Origin: Aedes albopictus
Taxonomy: Eukaryota; Arthropoda; Insecta; Diptera; Culicidae
DNA length: 64,000 nt
Reading direction: 5' to 3'
Assembly: GCF_035046485.1 (NCBI RefSeq)
Contig: NC_085137.1
Coordinates: 503,026,536-503,090,535, forward strand
Shown here: positions 10,673-20,784 of the stretch, piece by piece
How positions within the stretch are numbered: the stretch's first letter is position 1
Layout: every line of letters starts with the position of its first letter
Translations under genes and position numbers: made by a program
Notes under the pieces: model-generated
What the model saw: the letters and a program-made list of their open reading frames with translations, nothing else
Told to the model about the DNA's origin: nothing
The model's database searches: none

Positions 10673-12347
10673 ATCATATTATGAGATCTGGCAGCCCTGT
10701 TCCTGATGCACCTTGGTGCGAGTCCGACATCTGCAGACGAGCGCCGCGACGTCCGCCAGTCAACCTTTTTCGATGCATTTTGGTGAGACGAGAACGCCGC
10801 GACGTCTTTCAGTAGCAGATCGACGGTCGATTCGAACGGTGGTTTTTCTGCGGATGGACAACAACTTGAAGAGTGAGACCGTTTACAAAAACCGTTTTGT
10901 TTCGCTGGCTTCGTCGCGGGCACAATCCGTTAGCGGAAAAGAGACAACCCCAGATAGGAAGGAACAGGACGATGATGATGAGTCGGAGTCACCAAAAAGA
11001 GCGTCGCGGTCGGTCGCATCAGTGAGAAGGAGAGTGTTTCGCAGTCCAAGAGTCGGTCGAAGTCAGTCGCCAGTGAAATTCGAGCCAGGAAAAAAGAAGC
11101 TGTAAATTTTCGACGAGGATTTTCAATTTTGCTGGACTTTTGATCGGTTGAAGGTGGTCGGATTAGTCGCGAGAGATTAGTGCGGCGGGAGTGTGATTTG
11201 GGTGTGTCTTGGCGGTGGAATTCGGATTAGCTGGAAGATAATCGCGGGGTGATTGAAGAGTGCGTGAAAAAGTGGGTGTTTTCTTTGGCTTGTTTTTTTT
11301 TCCTGAGTGGATGGAACTGCTGGTGATTGGGTGACAAGCGAGACTGACCCATCTCTTTTCGAGAAAGCCCAGCAGGGCTCGGCAAAATTTCCTGGAAGTG
11401 CAAAGCAATGAGTCAGCTTTCGAAAATGTTGGCGGAAAAACAAAATTTGTGCAAAAATTCATGGTGACACAGTTTAGGAGCTGAAAAGCGCAGTGAAGAA
11501 TCCAAGAAGAAGCGCCTAGAGCAGCCCGGAGACCCCTTGGAATTTTTTTGTCATCGTCGCCCCGAGCGCAGCAGCTGTCATCGCGCAGTGTTTGACAATA
11601 TCAGGGAAGAGAGAGGAAAACACCATCAGGAGGAGGAAACGCGAAAAATGACAACAAGCCCGCAGTGAGAAGAGGGAAGTTTTGATTTTGATAGCGGCCA
11701 TCAGCCAGCCTGCGGTTCGGAGTGACCCCGTGTGGAATGCGAATTTATCGATGTCGTCTGGTCTGGAGGTAGCAGCGCAGCAGTGAGTGTGATTGTGTGC
11801 GTTTTCCGATTCCCCTCGGGTCGGGAGATTCGACGGGTTCCGTTTGCGTGAGTGAGTGTGCAGAGGCATCAAGGTGTCAAAACGCGAAATCCTCCGCCGA
11901 AAAGAAAGGTAAAAGAAAATAAATTCACGGTTGTTCGAAACATATTTTTAGAAAGACCCGCGGTGGATGTGTTGTGCTCTGGAACAACAATTTCAGTTCA
12001 GTTCGAGTGGTGGATGTGTGTCTAATTATACGACGAGTGAAAAATTATTGAATTACTGCTCCGCCTGGTGGTGGCAGCCGGGAAAAAAGAAGAGCGAAAA
12101 GAATCGACCCATCGACCGGAGTGAGTGAGTGCGAGTGTTTGTTGGTGGATCCGCGGGCCGAGGAGAAGGGAATCGTTCGGCTGGAACCACCTGTCGTTCT
12201 CGCCGCCTGCCGTCCGTCCACGTCCGTCGTGTTCTGTTGGGTTTGACGAGGATAAATTATTATCGATACATTTTTTTGGTCGAGGGGCCAGCTGGTTGGA
12301 CAATTGTTACCTAGTCTGTCCGTAAGGTGAACCAATACAGAGAAAAC
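10673..12347 (+). promoter_or_regulatory. Promoter and 5' leader region of the ASAP-like gene
   Basis: This is low-copy DNA, richer in GC and in GAGTG/CGACG motifs than the surrounding AT-rich repeats, as in mosquito 5' UTRs. TCAGT-like initiator motifs occur, for example TTTCAGTTCAGTTCG near 11993, but the start of transcription cannot be fixed by eye. A direct repeat of CCGCGACGTC with flanks occurs at about 10743 and 10797. An open frame reaching 11105 has its first ATG near 10773 and another at 10853; its Ser/Arg-rich product matches nothing recognised and could be an upstream ORF. An in-frame stop at 12312-12314 separates the leader from the main start. Confidence 0.5.
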
Positions 12348-12473
12348 ATGCCTGGATTAATCGGAGTGAGCGAGTTCCTCGAGGAGACTCGGGAGGACTA
12401 CAATTCGCCGACGACGTCGACCTTCGTGTCCAGGATGGTTCAGTGCCGGCAGACGATTGCCGCCCTAGAAGAG
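12348..12473 (+). CDS. Asap: First coding exon of an ASAP-family Arf GTPase-activating protein
   Basis: The exon encodes 42 residues beginning MPGLIGVSEFLEETREDYNS and continuing PTTSTFVSRMVQCRQTIAAL then EE. This matches the start of animal ASAP proteins, which have ISVSEFVAETTEDYNSPTTS in the same place, just before the BAR domain. Family members carry BAR, PH, ArfGAP, ankyrin and usually SH3 regions; they stimulate GTP hydrolysis by Arf GTPases at membranes and link this to actin and adhesion. Only the leading residues are in this window. The ATG follows AAAAC (A at -3), and an in-frame TAG lies 34 bp upstream of it. The exon ends in GAG followed by GTGAGT, a strong donor, in phase 0. The likely continuation (ALD...) was not found downstream, so the next exon lies outside the window or was missed. 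Confidence 0.85.
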
Positions 12474-12482
12474 GTGAGTCGT
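12474..12482 (+). other. Splice donor of ASAP-like exon
   Basis: GAG|GTGAGTCG fits the animal 5' splice-site consensus. The position coincides with the end of conserved ASAP homology (LLEE in vertebrates, ALEE here), which supports the boundary. It opens the large intron that appears to fill the rest of the window. Confidence 0.75.
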
Positions 12483-13190
12483 TTTCATTATCTTTACACG
12501 GCTTCTGTGGGACGGGGTATTTGGGATTGTTAAGAATAAGAATCTCTTATTTAATCAAGAATTACAAGAATTTGATTTGAATTATTTCATATTTTGTTGT
12601 AGCAACATATTTGTTCCAAATTGTTTCATAGCATTCTATCGAAACATTCTTCAGAAATTCATTTCTCCGAACATCTCACTTTACATTACCTTACCGATCA
12701 AACTAAGACCTAAATATCCTCTGCAGTACGTAGGAGACCATTCGACTCGGTTCATGGATGTATGTCTCCCAGTTCGGTACTCTGCGGAGAGTCCGCAAAT
12801 CGCTCTCCATTTTTTCAGAACTTCATTCCCCAGAATTCTTTTACTCAGGGAACAGTTTGTTATATCCTCCTTCTTATTACATCACTGTCGGTTTTCGAAG
12901 GGGAACACATAATTCATCCTGGGTAATGGTTTTAGGGGAAAGCTATCAAATCATATCAAATTTGTAGGCTTCTGTTTTGCATTTAGCAAAAGAAATCATC
13001 GCAAATGAATCTTAAGTCCCTTGATTACCTTGGACATTAGAGTATCTTCGTGCCTGCCACACGATACACACATGCAAAATAATCATTGGCAGAGAGAGCT
13101 CTGTTCCTCTAGATTCCTTCTTTTTTGTAATCAATGAGGATTTTACCCGAGGCCAATACTTAAAAATCGTTCATTTGCTGATACGGGAAT
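12483..13190. other. Start of large intron, low-copy, nothing recognised
   Basis: AT-rich intronic DNA. Open frames at 12577-12912 and 12758-12967 have no recognisable domain and no coding signature. Confidence 0.5.
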
Positions 13191-13500
13191 TTCTGCATGA
13201 ATTTCTTCAGGATTTCCTCCTTCATTAGTTTTTCCAGAAGGCATTTTTCAGGAGTTTCTCCGGAAATTCCTTCATGAACTCCACCGAGAATTTATCGAGG
13301 GTTACTGCGAAAATTCCACCAGAAATATTTGAGGGAATTCCTGAAGGAGTTCCTTTAGCAACTCTTTTCAAGACTTCAGAGAATTTCGAGAGTATCTTCT
13401 GAAGTTTCTTCGCAAATCCCTTCAGTAGATCCCCTCTGAGAATACATAAAGGGTTTTCCAGGAATTTCTTCGTGAGCTCCTCCGGGTAGTATTTCCCTAG
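13191..13500. repeat. Short block of degenerate GAATTTCTTCAGGA-type repeat
   Basis: Units such as GAATTTCTTCAGGATTTCCT and GGAATTCCTGAAGGAGTTCC are relatives of the 23- to 24-bp arrays. The minus-strand frame at 13225-13548 is a repeat by-product. Confidence 0.7.
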
Positions 13501-13902
13501 GCTTGGTTTATATCTTCCAAAAAGCATTGATTGTCGGCATATGACCATTGTGCTTTGCAGTGTTGATTGGTTGAATTGAATGTAGATTCAATGGCAAATT
13601 TTAAAATCAGATAATTCTATCCTCTGATATAGTGATTCCAAGCATACTACGACATAGTGTAACGGTATGTTGTCGAAATCACTTATGTACCGGGAAAATA
13701 TAATTCCAAGCTGGTGAGAATATTAACACTGAGGGGGTTTTGAGCCCAGTCAGACCCTTGATGGAACAATAATGTGGATTAGTATATGCATGGGAATACC
13801 ATTGAAGGTGGTAAGAATCTCCGAGGCTCATGAAATCCGACAGGGCGCGTGCATTAGACTGCGGATCTATGCAGTAGCATCTGTTTGTTATTAGGGGGTT
13901 GT
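13501..13902. other. Unassigned intronic DNA
   Basis: No terminal repeats, RNA or coding signature were recognised. A GGGGCAAGATGGCC motif starts at 13903, just outside the next element. Confidence 0.4.
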
Positions 13903-13919
13903 GGGGCAAGATGGCCATA

Positions 13920-14751
13920 TGGGGCAAGATGACCACCCTGTCTTTTAAGCATTAATTCGCAACACAAACATTTTTTCTGCATGGGTTCTGTTTATAAACA
14001 ATGCTTTATGTTCATAATGTGCGAAAAAGTTACTATTAGTTTGAAAAATCTGCTATAAAATAGTGTTTGAAGTTTAAGTGTTCAAAAACAGTGTTTTCCT
14101 ATAGTATCAGGTCATCTGATTTTAAGGATTAGTAATGAAATAACATCGTTTTAAAAATTATTTTTAATTTTTAATGGTGTCTATATGTAACTGTTGTTCA
14201 GCTTCGACAATAAAATTTCAATGTTTTAAATTAATTATGTCATATAAAAAATGATAAACATATCGTAATCATTCGGGGCAAGATGGCCACCTGTGGTAAG
14301 GTCTATGTCGCCATCCAAAAATCAATCTAATGCAGCCTTAAAACTGTTATTGATGTTCAGAGATATTGCAAAATCACAGAAAATTGCTTTTCATATTCAT
14401 TGAAGCTGTTAAAATTAATTACGATAGAGATGATACCTCAGAAATACTTTGAAGTAATTTGCTGCTGAACGGTGATTGGTTTCATTGAATATTTTGGCAC
14501 AGGGATGGAAAATCGTAGCTAAAACCGCTATAAGGGTTCGTTACAAGACGTTGAATTACAGTATAATGCATGAAAAGAGTAATAATGTATCTAAATCGTT
14601 TCGACAAAACAATACCGCATCATCTGTAGGCAAAGCATTGCGGATGATTCGACCTTGGTTTATTGAACGTTGCTTAGGGATTAAAACATACTAATTGTAA
14701 AAAATTAGCTCTGTGGCCGTCTTGCCCCGATGGGGTGGCCATCTTGCCCCA
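13920..14751. mobile_element. TIR element with repeated GGGGCAAGATGGCC motif, TA-flanked
   Basis: Left end TGGGGCAAGATGACCACCC and right end (reverse complement) TGGGGCAAGATGGCCACCCC are flanked by TA at 13918-13919 and 14752-14753. The same motif occurs just outside at 13903-13916, internally at 14275, and subterminally inverted at 14715-14728. TA duplication suggests a Tc1/mariner- or pogo-like superfamily. No transposase frame remains. The RTE LINE begins about 90 bp beyond the right end. Confidence 0.7.
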
Positions 14752-14831
14752 TATGGCAAAAATTCTATGTCGAAAGTAACATTTTTCAAATGATTTTTTT
14801 GCAGTGGTAGTGCAAAATAAAATGCTTTTTT

Positions 14832-17800
14832 GTGTTAATAAGATACACTCCGGCGAGACAGGAGTGTTGGCGAAGGCCCAATAAGCCACCCGTAAAAATC
14901 CCCATTGCGAATAACATAGGAGAAAATACGACTCGATACAATCGGCATAGACCTACGCGACGAAATAAGGACTACGATTGGAAACTTGGAACATGGAATT
15001 GCAAGTCACTAGGTTTCGCAGGATGTGACAGGATAATCTACGACGAACTACATCCCCGCAACTTCGGCATCGTGGCGTTGCAGGAACTTTGTTGGACTGG
15101 ACAGAAAGTGTGGAAAAGCGGACATCGAGCGGCTACCTTCTACCAAAGCTGTGGCACCACCAATGAACTGGGAACAGGATTTATAGTGATGGGCAAGATG
15201 CGACAACGTGTGATCGGGTGGCAGCCGATCAACGCAAGGATGTGCATGTTGAGAGTTAAGGGCCGTTTCTTCAACTACAGCATTATCAACGTCCACTGCC
15301 CACACGAAGGGAGACCCGATGACGAGAAAGAAGCGTTCTACGCGCAGTTAGAGCAAACATACGATGGTTGCTCGCCGCGTGACGTGAAAATCGTTGTCGG
15401 CGACATGAACGCGCAGGTAGGAAGGGAGGAAATGTACAGACCGGTAATCGGGCGAAACAGCCTGCACGCCGTATCGAATGATAACGGCCAGCGATGCGTA
15501 AACTTTGCAGCCTCCCGTGGTATGGTAGTCCGAAGCACCTTCTTCCCCCGCAAAGATATCCACAAAGCCACCTGGAGATCACCCGACCATCAAACAGAAA
15601 ACCAAATCGACCACGTTCTAATCGACGGAAAATTTTTCTCGGATATAACCAACGTCCGCACATACCGCAGTGCGAATATAGACTCGGATCACTACTTAGT
15701 CGCTGTATGCATGCGCTCAAAACTTTCGACAGTTATCACCACGCGTCGAAGTCGAACGCCGCGACTCAACATCGAGCAGCTGCGTAACGTAGAAGTGGCT
15801 CAAGACTACGCGCAGCAGTTAGCAGTGGCCCTACCAACGGAAGAGCAGCTTGGCGCAGCTACACTTGAAGATGGCTGGAGGGACATCCGATCCGCCATAG
15901 GTAGTACCTCGGCTACAGCACTAGGCTTCGCGACTCCGAATCACAGAAACGACTGGTACGACGGCGAATGTGAACAGTTGAAAAACGAGAAGAATGCAGC
16001 ATGGGTGAGAATGCTGCAACACCGTACGAGAGCGAATGAGGCACGTTACAAACAGGCGCGGAACAGGCAGAACTCAGTCTTCCGGATGAAGAAGCGCCAG
16101 CAGGAAGAACGAGATCGCGAAGCGATGGAAGAGCTGTACCGCGCTAAGGACACACGAAAGTTCTACGAGAAGCTGAACCGCTCGCGCAGAGGCTTTGTGC
16201 CACAAGCCGACATGTGCCGAGATAATCACGGGAATATTCTCACGAGCGAGCGTGAGGTGGTCGAGAGGTGGCGGCAGCATTACGATGAGCACCTCAATGG
16301 CGACGTTGCAAGTATCGAAGGTGGCGTAGTAACAGATCTAGGAGTATGTGCAAAGGACGAAAGACTTCCGGCCCCTGACCTTCAAGAGATTGAGGAGGAG
16401 GTTGGCCGGTTGAAAAACAACAAAGCCGCTGGAGCAGATCAACTACCAAGCGAGCTTCTAAAATACGGTGGAGAAGCACTGGTGAGAGCACTACACTGGG
16501 TCATTACCAAGATTTGGGAGGAGGAAGTATTACCGGAGGAATGGATGGAAGGTATCGTGTGTCCCATCTACAAAAAGGGCGACAAGTTGGATTGCGGGAA
16601 CTACCGCGCGATCACACTACTGAGCGCTGCCTACAAGATACTCTCTCAAATTTTATGCCGCCGTCTATCACCGATTGCAAGAGAGTTCGTGGGGCAATAT
16701 CAGGCTGGATTTATGGGTGAACGCGCTACAACGGACCAGATGTTCGCCATCCGCCAGGTGTTGCAGAAATGCCGCGAATACAACGTGCCCACACATCACT
16801 TGTTCATCGATTTCAAATCGGCGTATGATACAATCGATCGAGAACAGCTATGGCAGATTATGCACGAATACGGATTCCCGGATAAACTGATACGGTTGAT
16901 CAAGGCGACGATGGATCGAGTGATGTGCGTAGTTCGAGTATCAGGGACACTCTCGAGTCCCTTCGAATCTCGCAGAGGGCTACGGCAAGGTGATGGTCTT
17001 TCGTGCTTGCTGTTCAATATTGCTTTGGAGGGTGTAATAAGAAGAGCGGGGATAAACACGAGTGGGACGATTTTCACGAGGTCCGTTCAGCTGCTTGGTT
17101 TCGCCGATGATATTGATATTATTGCTCGTAAATTTGAGACGATGGCGGAAACGTACATCCGACTAAAGAGTGAAGCCAGGCGAATCGGATTAGTCATTAA
17201 TGTGTCGAAGACAAAGTACATGATGGCAAAGGGCTCCAGGGAGGAATCACCGCGCCCGCCACCCCGAATTCATATCGACGGTGATGAAATCGAGGCGGTT
17301 GAAGAATTCGTGTACCTGGGCTCACTGGTGACCGACGACAACGACACCAGCAGAGAAATTCAGAGGCGCATTGTGGTAGGAAATCGTGCCTACTTTGGAC
17401 TCCGCAGAACTCTACGATCGAATAAAGTTCGCCGTAACACGAAGTTAACCATCTACAAAACGTTGATTAGACCGGTCGTCCTCTATGGGCACGAAACATG
17501 GACCCTACGTGCAGAGGACCAACGCGCTCTTGGAGTTTTCGAACGGAAGGTGTTGCGTACCATCTACGGCGGAGTGCAGATGGAAGACGGGACTTGGAGA
17601 AGGCGAATGAACCACGAGCTGCAGCAGCTGCTGGGAGAACCAACCATCGTCCATACCGCGAAAATCGGGAGGCTACGGTGGGCGGGTCACGTCATCAGGA
17701 TGTCGGATAGCAACCCGACTAAAATGGTTCTCGAGAGTCATCCGACCGGTACAAGAAGACGTGGAGCGCAGCGAGCTAGGTGGGTCGACCAAGTGGAGGA

Positions 17801-17909
17801 CGATCTGCGGACCCTACGCAGAGTGCGGAACTGGAGACAAACAGCCATGGACCGAGTGGAATGGAGGCGGCTACTATGTACAGCAGAGGCCACCCCGGCC
17901 TTAGCCTGA
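14832..17909 (+). CDS. RTE-clade LINE ORF2: AP endonuclease plus reverse transcriptase
   Basis: A single uninterrupted frame encodes the enzyme that nicks target DNA and copies LINE RNA at the nick. Endonuclease motifs run in order: LGTWNC (about residue 53), LQELCW with the catalytic E, VGDMNAQVG, NQIDHVLIDG and DSDHYLVAVC. RT motifs follow: GIVCPIYKKGDKLDCGNYR, QAGFMGERATTDQ, FIDFKSAYD, RRGLRQGDGLS and LGFADDIDII (catalytic ADD). The C-terminus has the RLRWAGHVIRM signature of RTE proteins. There is no RNase H. Length, about 1,000 residues, is normal for RTE. The codon at 14832 is GTG and no in-frame ATG precedes the endonuclease; the frame is open from 14811. The copy is therefore 5'-truncated or uses unusual initiation. 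It lies in the sense direction of the host intron. Confidence 0.92.
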   Translation: MLIRYTPARQECWRRPNKPPVKIPIANNIGENTTRYNRHRPTRRNKDYDWKLGTWNCKSLGFAGCDRIIYDELHPRNFGIVALQELCWTGQKVWKSGHRAATFYQSCGTTNELGTGFIVMGKMRQRVIGWQPINARMCMLRVKGRFFNYSIINVHCPHEGRPDDEKEAFYAQLEQTYDGCSPRDVKIVVGDMNAQVGREEMYRPVIGRNSLHAVSNDNGQRCVNFAASRGMVVRSTFFPRKDIHKATWRSPDHQTENQIDHVLIDGKFFSDITNVRTYRSANIDSDHYLVAVCMRSKLSTVITTRRSRTPRLNIEQLRNVEVAQDYAQQLAVALPTEEQLGAATLEDGWRDIRSAIGSTSATALGFATPNHRNDWYDGECEQLKNEKNAAWVRMLQHRTRANEARYKQARNRQNSVFRMKKRQQEERDREAMEELYRAKDTRKFYEKLNRSRRGFVPQADMCRDNHGNILTSEREVVERWRQHYDEHLNGDVASIEGGVVTDLGVCAKDERLPAPDLQEIEEEVGRLKNNKAAGADQLPSELLKYGGEALVRALHWVITKIWEEEVLPEEWMEGIVCPIYKKGDKLDCGNYRAITLLSAAYKILSQILCRRLSPIAREFVGQYQAGFMGERATTDQMFAIRQVLQKCREYNVPTHHLFIDFKSAYDTIDREQLWQIMHEYGFPDKLIRLIKATMDRVMCVVRVSGTLSSPFESRRGLRQGDGLSCLLFNIALEGVIRRAGINTSGTIFTRSVQLLGFADDIDIIARKFETMAETYIRLKSEARRIGLVINVSKTKYMMAKGSREESPRPPPRIHIDGDEIEAVEEFVYLGSLVTDDNDTSREIQRRIVVGNRAYFGLRRTLRSNKVRRNTKLTIYKTLIRPVVLYGHETWTLRAEDQRALGVFERKVLRTIYGGVQMEDGTWRRRMNHELQQLLGEPTIVHTAKIGRLRWAGHVIRMSDSNPTKMVLESHPTGTRRRGAQRARWVDQVEDDLRTLRRVRNWRQTAMDRVEWRRLLCTAEATPALA

Positions 17910-17926
17910 CCGGTAAGGTAAGTAAG
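14845..17926 (+). mobile_element. RTE-clade non-LTR retrotransposon copy
   Basis: The coding frame ends at TGA 17907-17909 and is followed almost at once by GGTAAGGTAAGTAAG, a short tandem tail as in RTE elements, instead of poly(A). A second RTE copy in the window (28684-28969) ends AAGGTAAGGTAGGTAG. The 5' edge near 14845 is judged from where LINE-like GC content begins. No clear target duplication could be found. Confidence 0.8.
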
Positions 17927-18171
17927 AAAGCTTAAGAGCTAAACCTTAAGCATACATTTTCTAAATATGACAAGGTTTTGAAGACAAACATGAGATGAGT
18001 ATCAGATTTTAATCTTTTAATAAGTCATTAGCATAATCGTATGTGAGACATAGGGTCATGTCGAGCAATTGATTCAGTACTACAAATCCACGCGGACAAT
18101 TTCATTACAAACTATTGGTTTTCGTCAGTTTTATGACGGAAAGGCTCAGCTATGCTGCAAATTCATATATT
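17927..18171. other. Unassigned intronic DNA after the LINE
   Basis: Nothing recognised. Confidence 0.4.
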
Positions 18172-18312
18172 AGAGTCCGTTCATAAAACATGTAGACCGA
18201 ATATTGGCTTCATCTCTCTCCCTCATAAAATTTTGTCCATGCAAAAACAAAAATTGCATGAAGTTACAACTTTGCCTCTCCTCATGAAGTAATGTGATTT
18301 ATGAACGAGCTC
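18172..18312. mobile_element. Diverged MITE of the GTTCATAAACxACGTAGAC family
   Basis: GAGTCCGTTCATAAAACATG at the left and TGATTTATGAACGAGCTC at the right are imperfect inverted repeats, related to the cleaner element at 22928-23081. Confidence 0.55.
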
Positions 18313-18420
18313 CTGGTTGAATCAAATTAATGGATTTTTATGTCTGGGGCACCCATTGGGTAATTATATCATATCAAATTCATTTTCTACCCTCTAAACG
18401 ATTGTAGCGGTCGATGGTGT

Positions 18421-18590
18421 TGTATTTTATTTTTGGTAATGTAATAGTCTTTAGTGAAATATATCACCTTTCAACACTTTAATGGGCCTCCAAGGGTTGG
18501 TTGATCGGAATGTGTGATCAATACTTAAAACGCATTATAGACGTTAATGCGTTCGACGTGGTGTGACGAAGTTTAGACAAATACTCATTA
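18421..18590. repeat. Interspersed repeat shared with 23740-24290
   Basis: TTTAGTGAAATATATCACCT, AACACTTTAATG, and AATGCGTTCGACGTG recur in the same order inside the hAT element at 23740-24290, where about 400 bp of extra sequence separates the two halves. Confidence 0.7.
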
Positions 18591-18608
18591 TTTCTTACTA
18601 GGTACCCG

Positions 18609-18822
18609 TAAGTAAAAGGAAAATCGTGTTAAGTACTGTTCCTTTTGATTCCGCTAAGAATTTGCATCCTTTGACGGATACGTGTTTCGACCTCAACTGT
18701 AGGGTCGTCTTCGGTGTCTTGTACTTGATTCGACTAGTCGAGAGGTGTGTGTCTGTCGAGAGATGCGGGTTCTTGGTGGAATTGGAAGGAGCGGTGCTTG
18801 ACACGATTTTCTTTTTACTTCT
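18609..18822. mobile_element. Foldback copy of an interspersed repeat (three loci in window)
   Basis: AAAAGGAAAATCGTGTTAAG at the left is mirrored by CTTGACACGATTTTCTTTT at the right. Pairing continues inward with divergence, so both strands give similar peptides. Single-arm relatives occur at 42072-42195 and 50229-50352. Confidence 0.75.
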
Positions 18823-19110
18823 GAGTATCACTTGTTTGGATTTAATAATAATGGATAAAATTTTTAATCCTGTGTTTCATTAAATTGCGTGGTATTATTT
18901 GCATTATTGTGTCTCAAGTCTAATCCATTCCCTCTCCCCAACCTATACCATTTCCATTCCGATGGTGTTCATGTGGTCCGCACGGACTATTACGGCCATT
19001 ACCCATCCTTGATCTTCGGCATTGGATTGACTTGCGCTCTTATTGCCCCACCAACTGCTGCAAAATGAAAATGAAAAGTGAGCTCCTCCGGGTAGTAGGG
19101 TGACGAAGGG

Positions 19111-19277
19111 TATTATCGGCAGGTTTGTTCTCTTCGTCATGGGGGGTTTTTGTGGGTCGAATTGCCTGAAATTTGGGCATATAACTCAGCTTGGTTGGGA
19201 AGGATTTGAGGCCAACTCTGAGACCAACAGGTTTCAAAAAACCCCCCATGACGAAGAGAACAAAACTGCCGAGAATA
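19111..19277. mobile_element. MITE with ~40-bp inverted ends
   Basis: TATTATCGGCAGGTTTGTTC followed by TCTTCGTCATGGGGGGTTTTT is repeated inverted at the right end (AAAAACCCCCCATGACGAAG...CTGCCGAGAATA). The middle, about 80 bp, is unique. It is noncoding. Confidence 0.8.
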
Positions 19278-19282
19278 CGTAA

Positions 19283-20780
19283 GTTCCCCTATTTTCACAA
19301 TTTTTTTCGGGAGTTTCTTCAGAAATTCCCCCGAAGTTATTATCGGATTGTCTTTAGCAATTCCTCTGGATATTTCCTTTAAGTGGCTTTTCCCCCGGAA
19401 ATTCTTTCAAAAGTCTTTGCAGGAATTTCTTCAGGAGTGTCTTCGAGAATCAGCTCAGAAGTTCTTCTAGGACTTCCTCCGTTAATTTCTACGAGAGTTC
19501 ATCCCGTGAATTTCTTCAGGGAAAAAATTCTTTCAGGAATTTTAAGCTAATTCTTCAGTCACCAGTAAAATTTTCAGAAATAGCTCCGGGAATTTCTTAA
19601 TGAGTTTCTCCGGGAACTCTTTAGGGAGTTTCTTTGGAATTTAATTTAGTGATTCGCAAATTCTTTATTTTTACGAAATTTTTCATGAAGTCTGTTTTAA
19701 CTATTGTCCCGATATTTTCATATGGTTCGTCATAATCATGTTACGCCATCCAAAATTATTGAAAGAAAAACACTGATCAATGTGGAGTGGGCCTAGTGAT
19801 TCTCTTTCTGGTGATACTTGAGGTTTTTTTTGGACCCTTCCCAGAAGAAACTCCAAAATGAATTTCAGATGAGACTCCTGAAGAAATCGCCGGTGAAATT
19901 CTGGAAGAAATTCTATGCAGATCTTCAGTAGGGATCCTTAGTGGAAACACTGGATGAGTCCCCAAATGGAACTCCTGGACCTAGAGGGTGCAACTCCTAG
20001 AACAATTTCCGGTGAAGCTTTAAGAGAAATTTCGGTTGGAACTTCTGGAGAAGTTTTCTAGAGGTACTCATGAAAGTGTTCTCGGTAGAATTTTTGGATG
20101 ATTTCTCGAAAGAACTCCTGGAAAATGTCCTGGGGGCAATCCGGAAGATTTTCTCAGGGAAGTACATAGAAACAGTCCTGAAAAAAAAACTCATGGAAGG
20201 CTGACTGGATAAGAATATCCGGAAGATGTCAAGGAGGCTTGAAAATATACTAGAATGGTATCCTGGAAGAATTCTCGAAGAAACTGTAGGGAAAATTTTC
20301 ACGAGAAACCTCTGAAAGAGTTTTCGCAGAAATACGTTGAAAAAACCTCGGAGTCATCCGGAGAACTCCAGAAGTATTTTCTAATTTTTTTTTCCTTGGA
20401 TTTAAACGTAAAGCTAGATTTTCACACTGCAGGATTATTTTTCGAATGAGTTCCTGGCATATTCATCGACGCAACTGCAGCTAAAAGTTTGCAAAGAAGC
20501 TCCTGAAAGAATTTCCGAAGAAATTCTTGAGCGCATTCTCGAAGGATGCCCTGATCCCACAGGAGCTCTGGCTGGAGTTTCTAGGAGAACCGCTGCAACT
20601 TCCAAAAGGAGAATTCCTTAAGGAGTTCACGGTAGAATTCGTATAGAAATTCTCGAATAAACTACTAGAGGGCTTTTAGGGAAGATATTACAGTAATGCC
20701 CTATGAAATTCGTATAGGAATTCCTAATAACACTTCTATAGAAACTCCCGATGGAATTTCTACAGGAGTTTTGAATAGAA
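19283..20780. repeat. Degenerate GAATTCC-type array
   Basis: Imperfect TTTCTTCAGGAATTTC units change to reverse orientation (GGAACTTCTGGAGAAGTTTT) after about 19830. It abuts and merges with the truncated end of the copia remnant. All frames here are by-products. Confidence 0.7.
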
Positions 20781-20784
20781 CTTC

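Noticed and set aside
10713..11105. 130-codon Ser/Arg-rich frame as an independent gene
   Set aside because: It begins at TTG, not ATG, matches no known family and lies in the probable leader of the ASAP gene; kept only as a possible upstream ORF.
15048..17077. Several 60-144-codon frames overlapping the RTE ORF
   Set aside because: They are antisense or out-of-frame shadows of the RTE coding sequence.
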